Assembly: GCA_934754475.1 (NCBI GenBank)
Contig: CAKVHV010000002.1
Coordinates: 62,001 to 126,000 of the forward strand
Reading direction: 5' to 3'
Length of the DNA: 64,000 nt
From: an uncultured Clostridia bacterium
Lineage (GTDB): Bacteria > Bacillota > Clostridia > Christensenellales > UBA1242
Position 1 is the stretch's first letter; each line of letters opens with the position of its first letter. Shown here piece after piece: positions 6,786 to 15,558 of the stretch. A program made the position numbers and the translations under genes. The notes under the pieces were generated by a model. That model was not told the DNA's origin and searched no databases. It worked only from the letters and a program-made list of their open reading frames with translations.

Positions 6786-8090
6786 TTATTTCAAAAAGCC
6801 TTTGTAACTCTTCATAAGCATTTGAGCTTCCAAAGATTTGTCAAATTCGATAGCTACCGATACTACGATTAACAAACCAGTTGCACTAAATGCACTAACC
6901 AAAGAACCACCAATTGATTTGAAAATCAAACTTGGGATAATTGCAATAACTGATAGGAACAAAGCGCCGAACAATGTTACTCTATTAGAAATTTTCTTTA
7001 GATAGTCTGATGTAGGTTTTCCCGGTCTAATACCTGGGATAAATCCACCATTTTGTTGGATATTTTTGGAAACGTCATCAGGATTGAATGTAACTTGTGT
7101 CCAAAAATAAGCAAAGAATGTAATAAGCAAACCAACAAGAATAATGTAAACCCAACTACCAGCGCCCAACCATTTGCTATACCATAGATAGAACTTGTTT
7201 GTTGTTGTATCTACGAATATGCTAAGAATAAGTTGTGGGAATGATAGTAGTGACATAGCAAAGATGATTGGCATAACACCAGTTGCATTTACTCTAATAG
7301 GAATAAATGTACTTTGACCACCATACATCTTTCTACCCTTGATTTGTTTTGCATATTGAACAGGAACTTTTCTCTCTGAACCATCAATCCAAACAATAAA
7401 TCCAAATATCAAAATCAAAGCAAGAACGAATAGTAAAAGTTCTGTTAAACTTCCCATATCGCCATTGAAGATATTTGTAAAGTTTGTAAGAAGTGATGTA
7501 CCAGCAGTAGAAAGGATACCTACAAAAATCAAGATTGATTGACCATTTGAAATACCTAGTTCTGTAATTTTTTCACCAAGCCAATAAGTAAACATAGAAC
7601 CCGCAATCAAAACTAGAGTTACTACAATACCTACAAACCAAGTAGGAAGTATAAACCCGTCGCCAAGAGTTGATTCTTTGAGTACACCTTCAAAACTTAT
7701 AACAATTGCAACCGCTTGAGCAATAGCCAAAACTAATGCAGCAATTTTGGTATAACCAGCGATTTTCTTTCTACCTTCGTCACCCATCTTGGATAGTCTT
7801 TCCAAACTAGGAACAGCGATAGTAAGCAATTGAATAATAATAGATGCACTAATGTAAGGAGCAATACCCAAAGCCAAAAGTGAACCATTGGCAAGCGCTC
7901 CACCACTCACTGAACTAAGCAGACCCAAGAAACCTTCGTCACCCGATACTTGGTTTGCAAATGCCGAAGCATCTACACCAGGAACAGGAATCCAGCAACC
8001 TAGTCTGTAAATAAGAACCAAAAGAATGGTTAGTAATATCTTATTTCTAATTTCTTTTACCTTAAAAGCATTGATAAAATTTTTAAACAT
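6786..8090 (-). CDS. secY: Protein translocase subunit SecY
   Basis: A 434-residue membrane channel of the Sec translocon. About ten transmembrane helices are visible. The first follows EIRNKILLTILLVLIYRLG. PYISASIIIQLL lies in the plug/TM2 region, and the cytoplasmic loops include the conserved VPVQYAKQIKGRKMYGGQ and IPGIRPGKPTSDYL. Its partner SecE is encoded at 42760-43077. Start and stop of rplO and secY overlap as TAATG, so translation is probably coupled. Confidence 0.97.
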   Translation of the reverse strand: MFKNFINAFKVKEIRNKILLTILLVLIYRLGCWIPVPGVDASAFANQVSGDEGFLGLLSSVSGGALANGSLLALGIAPYISASIIIQLLTIAVPSLERLSKMGDEGRKKIAGYTKIAALVLAIAQAVAIVISFEGVLKESTLGDGFILPTWFVGIVVTLVLIAGSMFTYWLGEKITELGISNGQSILIFVGILSTAGTSLLTNFTNIFNGDMGSLTELLLFVLALILIFGFIVWIDGSERKVPVQYAKQIKGRKMYGGQSTFIPIRVNATGVMPIIFAMSLLSFPQLILSIFVDTTTNKFYLWYSKWLGAGSWVYIILVGLLITFFAYFWTQVTFNPDDVSKNIQQNGGFIPGIRPGKPTSDYLKKISNRVTLFGALFLSVIAIIPSLIFKSIGGSLVSAFSATGLLIVVSVAIEFDKSLEAQMLMKSYKGFLK

Positions 8091-8536
8091 TATAATACCT
8101 CGGCTTTTCCACCAACCTCATTGATTTTTTGTATAGCTGTTTCTGAAAATTTGGCAGCCTTAACAGTAAGTTTCTTTTCCAACTTTCCATTACCTAATAC
8201 TTTTAATCCATAAGGGGCAACTTTACTAATAATATTCTTTTCTTTTAGTAATTCAACTGTTACAACAGTGTTTTCGTCAAAGTTATTCAAATCTTCAACA
8301 TTGATAACATTGTAAACTTTGTCGAAATTCTTGTTGTTGAAGCCTCTTCTTGGTAATTTTCTAATAAGTGGCATTTGACCGCCTTCGAATCCTGGACGTA
8401 CGCCACCGCCACTACGAGAGTTTTGACCTTTTGTACCCTTACCACTAGTTTTACCTAGTCCAGAGCCTAAACCCCTACCTAATCTTTTTGCTTTTGGAGT
8501 AGAATTAGGAGCAGGTGCTAATTGATGTAATTTCAT
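8090..8536 (-). CDS. rplO: 50S ribosomal protein L15
   Basis: A 148-residue L15 with the Gly/Arg-rich N-terminal extension (KRLGRGLGSGLGKTSGKG, then RPGFEGGQMPL) that threads into 23S rRNA. A globular C-terminal half follows. It is of usual family length. It shares one base with secY. Confidence 0.97.
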   Translation of the reverse strand: MKLHQLAPAPNSTPKAKRLGRGLGSGLGKTSGKGTKGQNSRSGGGVRPGFEGGQMPLIRKLPRRGFNNKNFDKVYNVINVEDLNNFDENTVVTVELLKEKNIISKVAPYGLKVLGNGKLEKKLTVKAAKFSETAIQKINEVGGKAEVL

Positions 8537-8546
8537 AGTCTCCCCC

Positions 8547-8777
8547 TTAGATTTCCTCTACACGAACAAGGTGTTTGATTTTGAAAATCATACCCCTAAC
8601 AGCGCTATTGTCTGGAAGTTCGTTAGATGAATTTAATTTGTTAAGTCCTAGAGCAACAGCAGTTTGTCTTTGGTCTTTGCAGTATCCAATTGGACTTTTA
8701 ACCAAAGTTACTCTAAGCATTTTTTCTTTTTTTGCAACTTTTGTAGGAGTTGCACTTGTCTTTTTTGTTTCTGCCAT
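8547..8777 (-). CDS. rpmD: 50S ribosomal protein L30, N-terminally extended
   Basis: A 76-residue L30. The core begins at Met20 (MLRVTLVKSPIGYCKDQRQT) and matches the usual 58-60-residue protein. A Lys/Thr/Ala-rich 19-residue extension precedes it. I keep the upstream ATG because AAGGGGTG lies correctly before it, while the internal ATG has only an A-rich run ahead. Similar lysine-rich appendages occur on L24, S5 and SecE here. Confidence 0.93.
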   Translation of the reverse strand: MAETKKTSATPTKVAKKEKMLRVTLVKSPIGYCKDQRQTAVALGLNKLNSSNELPDNSAVRGMIFKIKHLVRVEEI

Positions 8778-8787
8778 AATACACCCC

Positions 8788-9345
8788 TTACAAAATTTCC
8801 TCTACAGTTTTTCCACGAAGAGCAGCAATTTCTTCCTTGCTTCTCAATTGCATAAGAGCATCCAAAGTTGCCTTAACGCAGTTGATTTTGCTTCTTGAAC
8901 CATAAGTTTTTGCTGTAATATCTTTGATACCACATAGTTCAACAACTGGTCTAACAGAACCACCAGCAATAACTCCAGTACCTTCTTTAGAAGGCAAAAG
9001 TTTTACTCTTGATGTTCCGAATTTACCGATAACTTCGTGTGGAATAGTTGTTCCTTCCAAAGGAATACTAACCATATGTTTTTTAGCGCTCATTGTTGCT
9101 TTGTCAATAGCATTTGGAACTTCGGCAGCCTTACCTGTACCAACTCCAACCTTACCAGCCTTGTCACCAGCAACTACAAGAGCTGCAAATCTCATATTTC
9201 TACCGCCCTTAACAACCTTTGTAATACGATTAACGTCTACAAGTTTGCTAGCAATTGGGTCGATTTCTTTGTTAAAAGATTTCTTATCGTTGTGATTTCT
9301 ATTGCCACCTTTTTTCTCAAATGGCTTTTTTTCAGTATTTTGCAT
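8788..9345 (-). CDS. rpsE: 30S ribosomal protein S5
   Basis: A 185-residue S5. The double-stranded RNA-binding-like N domain (VNRITKVVKGGRNMRFAAL, about 33-51) is followed by the C-terminal domain with VIAGGSVRPVVELCGI and KTYGSRSKINCVKAT. S5 contributes to decoding fidelity and the mRNA entry channel. A charged N-terminal extension of about 25 residues (EKKPFEKKGGNRNH) makes it longer than the usual 165. AGAGGTG precedes the ATG. Confidence 0.97.
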   Translation of the reverse strand: MQNTEKKPFEKKGGNRNHNDKKSFNKEIDPIASKLVDVNRITKVVKGGRNMRFAALVVAGDKAGKVGVGTGKAAEVPNAIDKATMSAKKHMVSIPLEGTTIPHEVIGKFGTSRVKLLPSKEGTGVIAGGSVRPVVELCGIKDITAKTYGSRSKINCVKATLDALMQLRSKEEIAALRGKTVEEIL

Positions 9346-9356
9346 ATAAACACCTC

Positions 9357-9725
9357 TTAAAACTCAAGACCAGCATCTCTAGCACCGTCAGCCAAAGCTT
9401 TTACTCTGCCAGTATATTGGTATCCAGCTCTGTCAAATACAACAGTTTTGATACCTTTTTTCATAGCATTTTTAGCAACAGCTTGTCCTACAATGAATGC
9501 CGCTTCCTGTTTAGTTTTTCCTTCAATTGATTTAACAATGGCTTTGTCCATTGTAGATGATTGAGCAAGAGTAATACCTTTTGTATCGTCAATAACTTGA
9601 GCATAGATATTATTCAAACTTCTAAATACATTAAGTCTTGGTCTTTCAGTAGTGCCTGAAATTTTTGCTCTAACACGTTCAGCACGCATTTTTCTATCTT
9701 CATTTTTATTAATCTTCTTAATCAT
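9357..9725 (-). CDS. rplR: 50S ribosomal protein L18
   Basis: A 122-residue L18, a 5S rRNA-binding protein of the central protuberance. RPRLNVFRSLNNIYAQVIDD (about 29-48) and the C-terminal VVFDRAGYQYTGRVKALADGAR are diagnostic. It lies between rplF and rpsE in the spc order, with gaps of about 10 bases each side. Confidence 0.97.
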   Translation of the reverse strand: MIKKINKNEDRKMRAERVRAKISGTTERPRLNVFRSLNNIYAQVIDDTKGITLAQSSTMDKAIVKSIEGKTKQEAAFIVGQAVAKNAMKKGIKTVVFDRAGYQYTGRVKALADGARDAGLEF

Positions 9726-9735
9726 AACCTAACCT

Positions 9736-10272
9736 CTACTTCTTACCACTCTTAACTTCTTTACGAACAACAGTTTCGTCTGTATAACTGATTCCATAAG
9801 CATGGTATGGTTCTACTGGTTTAATATTTCTAACTTTTGCAGCAAATTGACCAACTAATTCTTTGTCGATACCTTTTACAGTAATTGTTGTCTTGTCACA
9901 AGAAAGTTCAATTCCTGGAACAGCTTTGACAACAACTGGATGTGAAAATCCAATGTTCAATACTAAATCTTGTCCTTGTTGATTGATTTTGAAACCAACG
10001 CCGTTAACATTTAGTGATTTTTCGAAGCCTTTTGAAACACCTTCAACCATGTTTGCAATCAATTGTCTATAAAGACCATGATAAGCATTGTATTCAGGTT
10101 CAACATTGTTGTTGATAACGTTTACGTGACCATCTTCAACTTTAACTTCGATTTTTGGATTAATTTCTCTAGAAAGAGTACCTTTAGGGCCAGTAACAGT
10201 AACAAGTTTGCCATTGACAGTAACATTTACGCCTTGTGGCAATACGATTGTCTTTTTACCAATTCTACTCAT
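9736..10272 (-). CDS. rplF: 50S ribosomal protein L6
   Basis: A 178-residue L6 made of two tandem L6 folds. It begins MSRIGKKTIVLPQGV and has TVTGPKGTLSREI. The second fold carries the conserved RNA-contacting VRNIKPVEPYHAYGISY near the C-terminus. L6 sits at the base of the L7/L12 stalk near the factor-binding site. TAGGAGG precedes the ATG. Confidence 0.98.
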   Translation of the reverse strand: MSRIGKKTIVLPQGVNVTVNGKLVTVTGPKGTLSREINPKIEVKVEDGHVNVINNNVEPEYNAYHGLYRQLIANMVEGVSKGFEKSLNVNGVGFKINQQGQDLVLNIGFSHPVVVKAVPGIELSCDKTTITVKGIDKELVGQFAAKVRNIKPVEPYHAYGISYTDETVVRKEVKSGKK

Positions 10273-10284
10273 AACTTTTACCTC

Positions 10285-10668
10285 CTACCATACATAAGCA
10301 AGCACTTCGCCACCAACACCTAGTTTACGTGCTTCCCTATCAGTAATAATTCCTTTGTTGGTAGAAACGATTGCGATACCCAAGCCATTGATAACCTTAG
10401 GTAAATCTTCTACGCTAGCATAAATTCTAAGACCTGGTTTAGAGATTCTTCTCAAACCTTGGATAACCTTGTTGTCTTTGAATTCGATAATAATGTTTGC
10501 TTTGATGCCTTCGCCTTCAACTTTGTAAGAAGCAATGTAGCCTTCGTTTTGTAGAAGTTCGGCAATAGCTAATTTAGTTTTTGATACAGGAATGGAAACA
10601 TTTGTATGTTTTGCATTCAACGCATTTCTCATTCTTGTAAGCATATCTGCGATTGGATCTATAGTCAT
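10285..10668 (-). CDS. rpsH: 30S ribosomal protein S8
   Basis: A 127-residue S8. The N-terminal DPIADMLTRMRNAL and C-terminal GIAIVSTNKGIITDREARK with GGEVLAYVW are family hallmarks. S8 binds 16S helix 21 and, in Proteobacteria, represses the spc operon. I did not find an obvious S8 mRNA target here. Confidence 0.97.
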   Translation of the reverse strand: MTIDPIADMLTRMRNALNAKHTNVSIPVSKTKLAIAELLQNEGYIASYKVEGEGIKANIIIEFKDNKVIQGLRRISKPGLRIYASVEDLPKVINGLGIAIVSTNKGIITDREARKLGVGGEVLAYVW

Positions 10669-10683
10669 AATTGTTTCCTCCTT

Positions 10684-10869
10684 TTACCAACTTGACTTCT
10701 TTACACCAGGGATTTCGCCTTTGTAAGCAAGTTCCCTAAAACATATTCTGCAAATACCGTACTTTCTTAGTACAGAATGTGGACGACCACAAATTTTGCA
10801 ACGAGTATATTCACGTGTAGAAAATTTTTGAACTTTTTGTTGTTTATTTAATAATGCTTTTCTTGCCAT
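10684..10869 (-). CDS. rpsZ: 30S ribosomal protein S14, zinc-binding type Z
   Basis: A 61-residue S14. The short zinc form is recognised from CKICGRPHSVLRKYGICRIC (about 24-43) and the ending GVKKSSW. It binds 16S rRNA in the 30S head. The long zinc-free paralogue is not in the window. It lies between rplE and rpsH as expected. Confidence 0.97.
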   Translation of the reverse strand: MARKALLNKQQKVQKFSTREYTRCKICGRPHSVLRKYGICRICFRELAYKGEIPGVKKSSW

Positions 10870-10888
10870 ATTTTTCTTCCTTTACCTC

Positions 10889-11440
10889 CTACTTTTTGAA
10901 TGGCATACCTAGTTTAGTCAAAACTAGTTTTGCGTCCTCATCAGATTTAGCAGAAGTAACAATAACAATGTCTAAGCCACGAACTTTGTCAATTTTTTCA
11001 TAACTAATTTCTGGGAATACCAATTGTTCAGTAAGACCCATAGCATAGTTACCCTTCCCATCGAAAGATTTTTTGGAAACGCCTTGGAAGTCTCTAAGTC
11101 TTGGAAGTGCAATTGAAATAAGTTTGTCTAGGAACTCATACATATGTTCTCCCCTAAGAGTAACCTTAGCACCAACTTTCATACCTTGTCTAACCTTGAA
11201 GTTAGCGATAGATTTTTTAGCTAAAGTTGTAACTGGTTTTTGTCCAGTGATAGTAGCCAATTCGTCAACAGCTTTGTTGAAAGCTTGAGAATTATCTTTC
11301 ACATCACCAAGACCACGGCTAACAATGATTTTTTCAAGCTTAGGAACTTGATTAACGTTTTTGTAGCCTTGTTCTTTCATCATAGCAGGAACTACGACTT
11401 CGTTATAAAGTTTATGTAATCTATTCAATTCTTTTGCCAT
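10889..11440 (-). CDS. rplE: 50S ribosomal protein L5
   Basis: A 183-residue L5 that binds 5S rRNA and contacts P-site tRNA. Conserved segments are KIIVSRGLGD, ITGQKPVTTLAKKSIANFK, RDFQGVSKKSFDGKGNYAMG and LDIVIVTSAKSDEDAK. Length is normal. It is 9 bases after rplX. Confidence 0.97.
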   Translation of the reverse strand: MAKELNRLHKLYNEVVVPAMMKEQGYKNVNQVPKLEKIIVSRGLGDVKDNSQAFNKAVDELATITGQKPVTTLAKKSIANFKVRQGMKVGAKVTLRGEHMYEFLDKLISIALPRLRDFQGVSKKSFDGKGNYAMGLTEQLVFPEISYEKIDKVRGLDIVIVTSAKSDEDAKLVLTKLGMPFKK

Positions 11441-11449
11441 AATTCCCCC

Positions 11450-12001
11450 TTACTTACTCTCTACTTTTTTAGTAGTAGATTTTTTTGTTGTTGTTTTCTT
11501 TTCTTCAGTAGCTTTTGTAGTAGCAGTCTTTTTTGGAGTGCTAGTTACTTTCTTTTCAGCAACTGGAGCTTTTTTTGCAGTTTCTTTTTTAGCAACTGGT
11601 TCTTTTGTTTCTACATTTTTTGTAGTAGATTTTGTTTCTACTTTCTTAGTAGAAGTTTTAGTTTCTTTGGTAGCTTTCTTTCCAGCAACATCTAGGCTAG
11701 CACCACATTTTTTGCAGATACGAGTCTTTTTGTCACCATCAAGAGAATGACCAACTCTAGTAGCTTTACCACAAGTTCCACAAATGATTTGAACGTTACT
11801 AGCATCAATTTTGTTTTCTCTTTTGATAATGCCACCTTTATCTTGAGCACTTCTTGGTTTTTTGTGTTTAGAAATAATGTTTACACCTGCTACTACAACG
11901 GAGTTGTCTGCAGGCATTGCAACTAACACTTTGCCAGTTTTGCCTTTATCTTTTCCAGCGATAACTACAACTGTATCACCTTTTTTAACATTTAATGCCA
12001 T
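11450..12001 (-). CDS. rplX: 50S ribosomal protein L24 with long Lys/Thr-rich tail
   Basis: A 183-residue L24. The N-terminal KOW core (about 1-70: KKGDTVVVIAGKDKGKTGKV) and the Firmicutes-type Cys4 zinc knuckle (CGTCGKAT, then CKKCGASLD, ending near 104) are normal, and an ordinary L24 stops there. The remaining 78 or so residues are a repetitive tail of Lys, Thr, Ala and Glu built from units such as KKVETK and STTKK. L24 is an early 23S assembly initiator. The tail is probably disordered and RNA- or membrane-interacting, but its role is unknown. Confidence 0.95.
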   Translation of the reverse strand: MALNVKKGDTVVVIAGKDKGKTGKVLVAMPADNSVVVAGVNIISKHKKPRSAQDKGGIIKRENKIDASNVQIICGTCGKATRVGHSLDGDKKTRICKKCGASLDVAGKKATKETKTSTKKVETKSTTKNVETKEPVAKKETAKKAPVAEKKVTSTPKKTATTKATEEKKTTTKKSTTKKVESK

Positions 12002-12012
12002 AATTAATCTCC

Positions 12013-12381
12013 TTATAATACTTCAGGTGCAAGCGAAATAATTTTCATGAAACCTTTGTCTCTAAGTTCTCTTGCAATTGGTCCAAAGATACGAGTACCT
12101 TTTGGTAATTTTTGGTTATCTATTATAACAGCAGCATTGTCATCAAATTTGATATAAGAACCGTCAGGTCTTGAAACACCTTTTGAAGTTCTAACGATAA
12201 CTGCTTTTACAACATCACCTTTTTTAACTGTACCACCAGGAGTAGCAGTTTTAACTGATGCTACAATAATGTCCCCGATGTTACCACTTCTACGAAATGA
12301 GCCACCCAAGATTCTAATACACATAATTCTCTTAGCGCCACTATTGTCGGCAACTTTTAATATTGTTTGAGGTTGTACCAT
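12013..12381 (-). CDS. rplN: 50S ribosomal protein L14
   Basis: A 122-residue L14. It begins MVQPQTILKVADNSGAKR and contains GDIIVASVKTATPGGTVKKGDVVKA-type strands and FGPIARELRDKGFMKI. L14 forms an intersubunit bridge with 16S helix 14. Length and position (rpsQ-rplN-rplX) are standard. Confidence 0.98.
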   Translation of the reverse strand: MVQPQTILKVADNSGAKRIMCIRILGGSFRRSGNIGDIIVASVKTATPGGTVKKGDVVKAVIVRTSKGVSRPDGSYIKFDDNAAVIIDNQKLPKGTRIFGPIARELRDKGFMKIISLAPEVL

Positions 12382-12392
12382 ATTTTATCTCC

Positions 12393-12653
12393 TTATTTAG
12401 CCCTTTCGACTATTCTCACTAATCTAAAGTATTTATCTTTACTTAGTGGACGTGTTTCCATAATTTCTACAGTGTCGCCAATGTGTGCAACATTATTTTC
12501 ATCATGGGCTTTGAATTTTTTGGTTGTTTTGAAAACTTTGCCGTATAGTGGATGTCTTTTATCAAGTTCTACAGCAACAGTAATTGTTTTGTCCATTTTA
12601 TCACTAACAACAACACCAATTCTAGTTCTTCTGTTATTTCTTTCAACTGTCAT
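12393..12653 (-). CDS. rpsQ: 30S ribosomal protein S17
   Basis: An 86-residue S17 with an OB fold. It contains RIGVVVSDKMDKTITVAVE (about 11-29), HPLYGKVFKTTKKFKAHDE and DTVEIMETRPLSKDKYFRL. It binds the 16S 5' domain early in assembly. It is 25 bases after rpmC. Confidence 0.97.
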   Translation of the reverse strand: MTVERNNRRTRIGVVVSDKMDKTITVAVELDKRHPLYGKVFKTTKKFKAHDENNVAHIGDTVEIMETRPLSKDKYFRLVRIVERAK

Positions 12654-12678
12654 TTTCTTTATCCTCCTATACTAGCAC

Positions 12679-12885
12679 TTAGGCATTAGCCTTTTTATTT
12701 AATTCTCTTTCAGTAAGAATGGTTTTAACTCTAGCGATGTCCTTTTTAACAACATTTAGTTGCATAGGATTTGCAAGTTGTCCAGTAGCATTTGAAAAAC
12801 GAAGATTAAATAATTCTTGTTTCAATGACTTCAACTTTGCGTTAAGTTCTTCGCTGGTCATTTCTTTAAAATTCTTTGCTTTCAT
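12679..12885 (-). CDS. rpmC: 50S ribosomal protein L29
   Basis: A 68-residue two-helix L29: MKAKNFKEMTSEELNAKL, then LKQELFNLRFSNATGQL and VKKDIARVKTIL. It sits by the tunnel exit where SRP and trigger factor dock. It shares one base with the end of rplP (TAATG). Confidence 0.97.
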   Translation of the reverse strand: MKAKNFKEMTSEELNAKLKSLKQELFNLRFSNATGQLANPMQLNVVKKDIARVKTILTERELNKKANA

Positions 12886-13325
12886 TATTCGTTACCACCT
12901 TCAATAATTTCTTCATTTTCTTTCATAACGAATTTAGTTTTGCAAGGTAATTTGTGTCCAGCAAGACGCATAGCTTCTCTAGCTTGGTCTTCAGCAACAC
13001 CTTCAAGTTCAAATAATACTCTACCTGGTTTAACAACTGCTACCCAAAATTCAGGAGCGCCTTTACCTTTACCCATACGAGTACCGATAGGTTTTTTGGA
13101 AACTGGTTTTTGTGGGAATACATTTATCCAAACTTTACCACCACGTTTTGTGAAACGGTTAATAGCAACTCTGGCAGCTTCAATTTGATTAGCAGTAAGC
13201 CAACATGGCTCAGTAGCAACCAAACCGAAAGAACCATAAGCAAGCTTGTTACCACGTGTGGCTTTACCTTTCATTCTTCCTCTAAATTGTTTTCTTCTTG
13301 TAACTCTTCTTGGCATCATTAACAT
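12885..13325 (-). CDS. rplP: 50S ribosomal protein L16
   Basis: A 146-residue L16 near the A and P sites. Hallmarks are RRVTRRKQFRGRMKGKATRG, RVAINRFTKRGGKVWINVFP and the loop PVSKKPIGTRMGKGKGAPEFWVA. The start ATG (13325) overlaps the rpsC stop by 7 bases, with GGAGGTGA six bases ahead. Two further in-frame ATGs follow within three codons. Confidence 0.97.
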   Translation of the reverse strand: MLMMPRRVTRRKQFRGRMKGKATRGNKLAYGSFGLVATEPCWLTANQIEAARVAINRFTKRGGKVWINVFPQKPVSKKPIGTRMGKGKGAPEFWVAVVKPGRVLFELEGVAEDQAREAMRLAGHKLPCKTKFVMKENEEIIEGGNE

Positions 13326-14005
13326 AATGCTTCACCTCCATTATCAGAAGTATTATCGCAAGTTACAGACTTTTTGTTTAAGATTTCGCCTTTGCAAATC
13401 CAAACTTTAACACCGATAACACCAAAAGTAGTGTGTGCTTCATAAGTAGCATAATCGATGTCTGCTCTGATTGTGTGAAGTGGAAGTCTACCTTCATGAT
13501 AATGCTCAGATCTAGCGATTTCAGCACCATCAAGTCTACCACTAACCATAATTTTGCAACCAACTGCGCCTGCTCTCATAACTCTTTGCATAGCTTGTTT
13601 CATAGCACGTCTAAAGCTAACTCTTTTTTCAAGTTGAATAGCAATGCTTTCAGCAACTAATTCAGCATCAAGGTCAGGTCTCTTTACTTCTTTAATATTA
13701 ATGCTAATGTTTTTGATATTGCTAATTTTTGCAATGTCATTTTTTAATTCTTCAACTCCTGCACCCTTTTGACCAATAATAATACCAGGTTTAGAAGTAT
13801 AAATATCAACGGTTAGACGATTAACAGTTCTTTCGATAATAATCTTTGAAATACTGTTACCTGCGTGTTTTTTGTTAATGTATTTTCTAATTTTGTTATC
13901 TTCAATTAGATAATTAGAGAATTCTTTTTTGTTAGCAATCCAAGAAGAACTCCATTCTTTATTAACACCAACTCTCAAACCGTGTGGATTAACTTTTTGT
14001 CCCAT
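13319..14005 (-). CDS. rpsC: 30S ribosomal protein S3
   Basis: A 228-residue S3. It begins MGQKVNPHGLRVGVNKEW. The KH domain lies at about 62-110 with KPGIIIGQKGAGVEEL, and the C-terminal domain carries GCKIMVSGRLDGAEIARSE and FGVIGVKVWICKGE. S3 helps form the mRNA entry tunnel. Translation is likely coupled to rplP by overlap. Confidence 0.98.
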   Translation of the reverse strand: MGQKVNPHGLRVGVNKEWSSSWIANKKEFSNYLIEDNKIRKYINKKHAGNSISKIIIERTVNRLTVDIYTSKPGIIIGQKGAGVEELKNDIAKISNIKNISINIKEVKRPDLDAELVAESIAIQLEKRVSFRRAMKQAMQRVMRAGAVGCKIMVSGRLDGAEIARSEHYHEGRLPLHTIRADIDYATYEAHTTFGVIGVKVWICKGEILNKKSVTCDNTSDNGGEALC

Positions 14006-14023
14006 AATTCTTTTCTTGCTCCT

Positions 14024-14413
14024 TTACTTTTTTACGCTGTCTAACACGATAGTGATATGACAATTTCTTTTTATAATTGTATCAACACCACCCCTACCTC
14101 TAAAAGATACTCTTTTAAAAGATGGTGCTTGGTTAGCATAAGCTTCAGCAACAATAAGTTCGTCTTTGTTAAGACCCATATTGTTTTCTGCATTAGCCAT
14201 AGCTGAACACAAAACTTTTTTAACTGCTATTGATGCTGTACTAGGAGTAATATCAAGTATTGCACAAGCTTCAACTGCAGGTTTGTTTTTGATTATATCC
14301 AAAACTCTTTTTGCCTTTGGAGCACCCATTCTAACATATCTAGCAGTAGCAGTAGGACGAGTGTCTCTAGTTTCTAATCTTTTTGCAGATTTTTCTTTCA
14401 TTCTCTTAGCCAT
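14024..14413 (-). CDS. rplV: 50S ribosomal protein L22
   Basis: A 129-residue L22. TARYVRMGAPKAKRVLDII opens the core at about residue 23, and the beta-hairpin reaching into the peptide tunnel ends with SFRGRGGVDTIIKRNCHITIV. About 20 extra charged residues precede the core. The order rpsS-rplV-rpsC is standard. Confidence 0.97.
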   Translation of the reverse strand: MAKRMKEKSAKRLETRDTRPTATARYVRMGAPKAKRVLDIIKNKPAVEACAILDITPSTASIAVKKVLCSAMANAENNMGLNKDELIVAEAYANQAPSFKRVSFRGRGGVDTIIKRNCHITIVLDSVKK

Positions 14414-14426
14414 AATTTATCTCTCC

Positions 14427-14705
14427 TTACTTCTTTCCTGCAACCTTATCACTGCCATGACCCCTAAAGGTTCTAGTAGGAGCGAATTCACCAAGTTTGT
14501 GACCAATCATATCAATTGTGCAATAAACTGGGATATGTTTCATTCCGTTATGAACAGCAATAGTGTGACCTACAAATTCAGGATAAATTGTAGAACTTCT
14601 ACTCCAAGTCTTCAAAACTTGTTTTTTACCTTCTGAATTTAATTTTTCAATTCTCTTTAATAACCTTTCTTCAACATAAGGTTTTTTCTTTAATGATCTA
14701 CTCAT
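14427..14705 (-). CDS. rpsS: 30S ribosomal protein S19
   Basis: A 92-residue S19, with MSRSLKKKPYVEERL at the start and the conserved WSRSSTIYPEFVGHTIAVHNG plus KLGEFAPTRTFRGHGSDK. S19 in the 30S head contacts S13 and bridges to the 50S. Length is normal. Confidence 0.98.
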   Translation of the reverse strand: MSRSLKKKPYVEERLLKRIEKLNSEGKKQVLKTWSRSSTIYPEFVGHTIAVHNGMKHIPVYCTIDMIGHKLGEFAPTRTFRGHGSDKVAGKK

Positions 14706-14716
14706 ACTTTAAACTC

Positions 14717-15544
14717 CTAATTCACACGCTTAAGTATTAGCTTGCTACTTTGTTTTTTGGTATTTCTAGTCTTCTTACCAAGAGCAGGTTTACCCCAAGG
14801 AGTAAGTGGAGATTTTCTACCAACTGGGCATTTACCTTCACCACCACCATGTGGGTGATCACAAGGGTTCATAACACTACCACGAACAGTAGGTCTAATT
14901 CCTTGATGTCTAGTTCTACCTGCTTTACCGATAGATACTATTTCGTGTTCAAGATTGCCAACTTGACCAATTGTAGCTTTGCAATTAGCAAGAACCAATC
15001 TCATTTCTCCTGATGGAAGTTTAATTGTAACATATCTGCCTTCTTTAGCCATAAGTCTAGCTTCCATACCAGCAGACCTAACAATTTGACCACCATTGCC
15101 AGGAGTAAGTTCGATGTTGTGAATAACAGCACCAACTGGCATATCTTTCATTTCAAGTGCGTTACCAACTTTGATTTCAGCATTAGCGCCACTCATAACA
15201 GTATCGCCTACATTTAGACCAACTGGAGCCAAGATATATCTCTTTTCGCCATCAGCATAGTTAAGCAAAGCAATGTAAGCACTTCTGTTTGGGTCGTATT
15301 CGATACCAACAACTTTTGCTGGAATACCGTCTTTATTTCTTTTAAAATCAATAATTCTGTATTTAACTCTGTTTCCACCACCTCTGTGTCTAACAGTGAT
15401 TCTGCCTTGATTATTTCTACCAGCAAATTTTTTCTTTTCAGTAAGCAAAGACTTTTCAGGAGTCTTTTTTGTTACTTCTTCAAAAGAAGCGGTAGTATAA
15501 AATCTTCTAGCAGGAGATGTTGGTTTATATGTTTTAATAGCCAT
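14717..15544 (-). CDS. rplB: 50S ribosomal protein L2
   Basis: A 275-residue L2, essential for peptidyl transferase and subunit association. It begins MAIKTYKPTSPARR. The OB and SH3-like RNA-binding domains (about 60-200) are followed by the highly conserved GVVMNPCDHPHGGGEGKCPVG-like segment containing the critical His and by PLTPWGKPALGKKTR. Gaps to neighbours are 11-14 bases. Confidence 0.98.
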   Translation of the reverse strand: MAIKTYKPTSPARRFYTTASFEEVTKKTPEKSLLTEKKKFAGRNNQGRITVRHRGGGNRVKYRIIDFKRNKDGIPAKVVGIEYDPNRSAYIALLNYADGEKRYILAPVGLNVGDTVMSGANAEIKVGNALEMKDMPVGAVIHNIELTPGNGGQIVRSAGMEARLMAKEGRYVTIKLPSGEMRLVLANCKATIGQVGNLEHEIVSIGKAGRTRHQGIRPTVRGSVMNPCDHPHGGGEGKCPVGRKSPLTPWGKPALGKKTRNTKKQSSKLILKRVN

Positions 15545-15558
15545 TATAATTTATCCTC

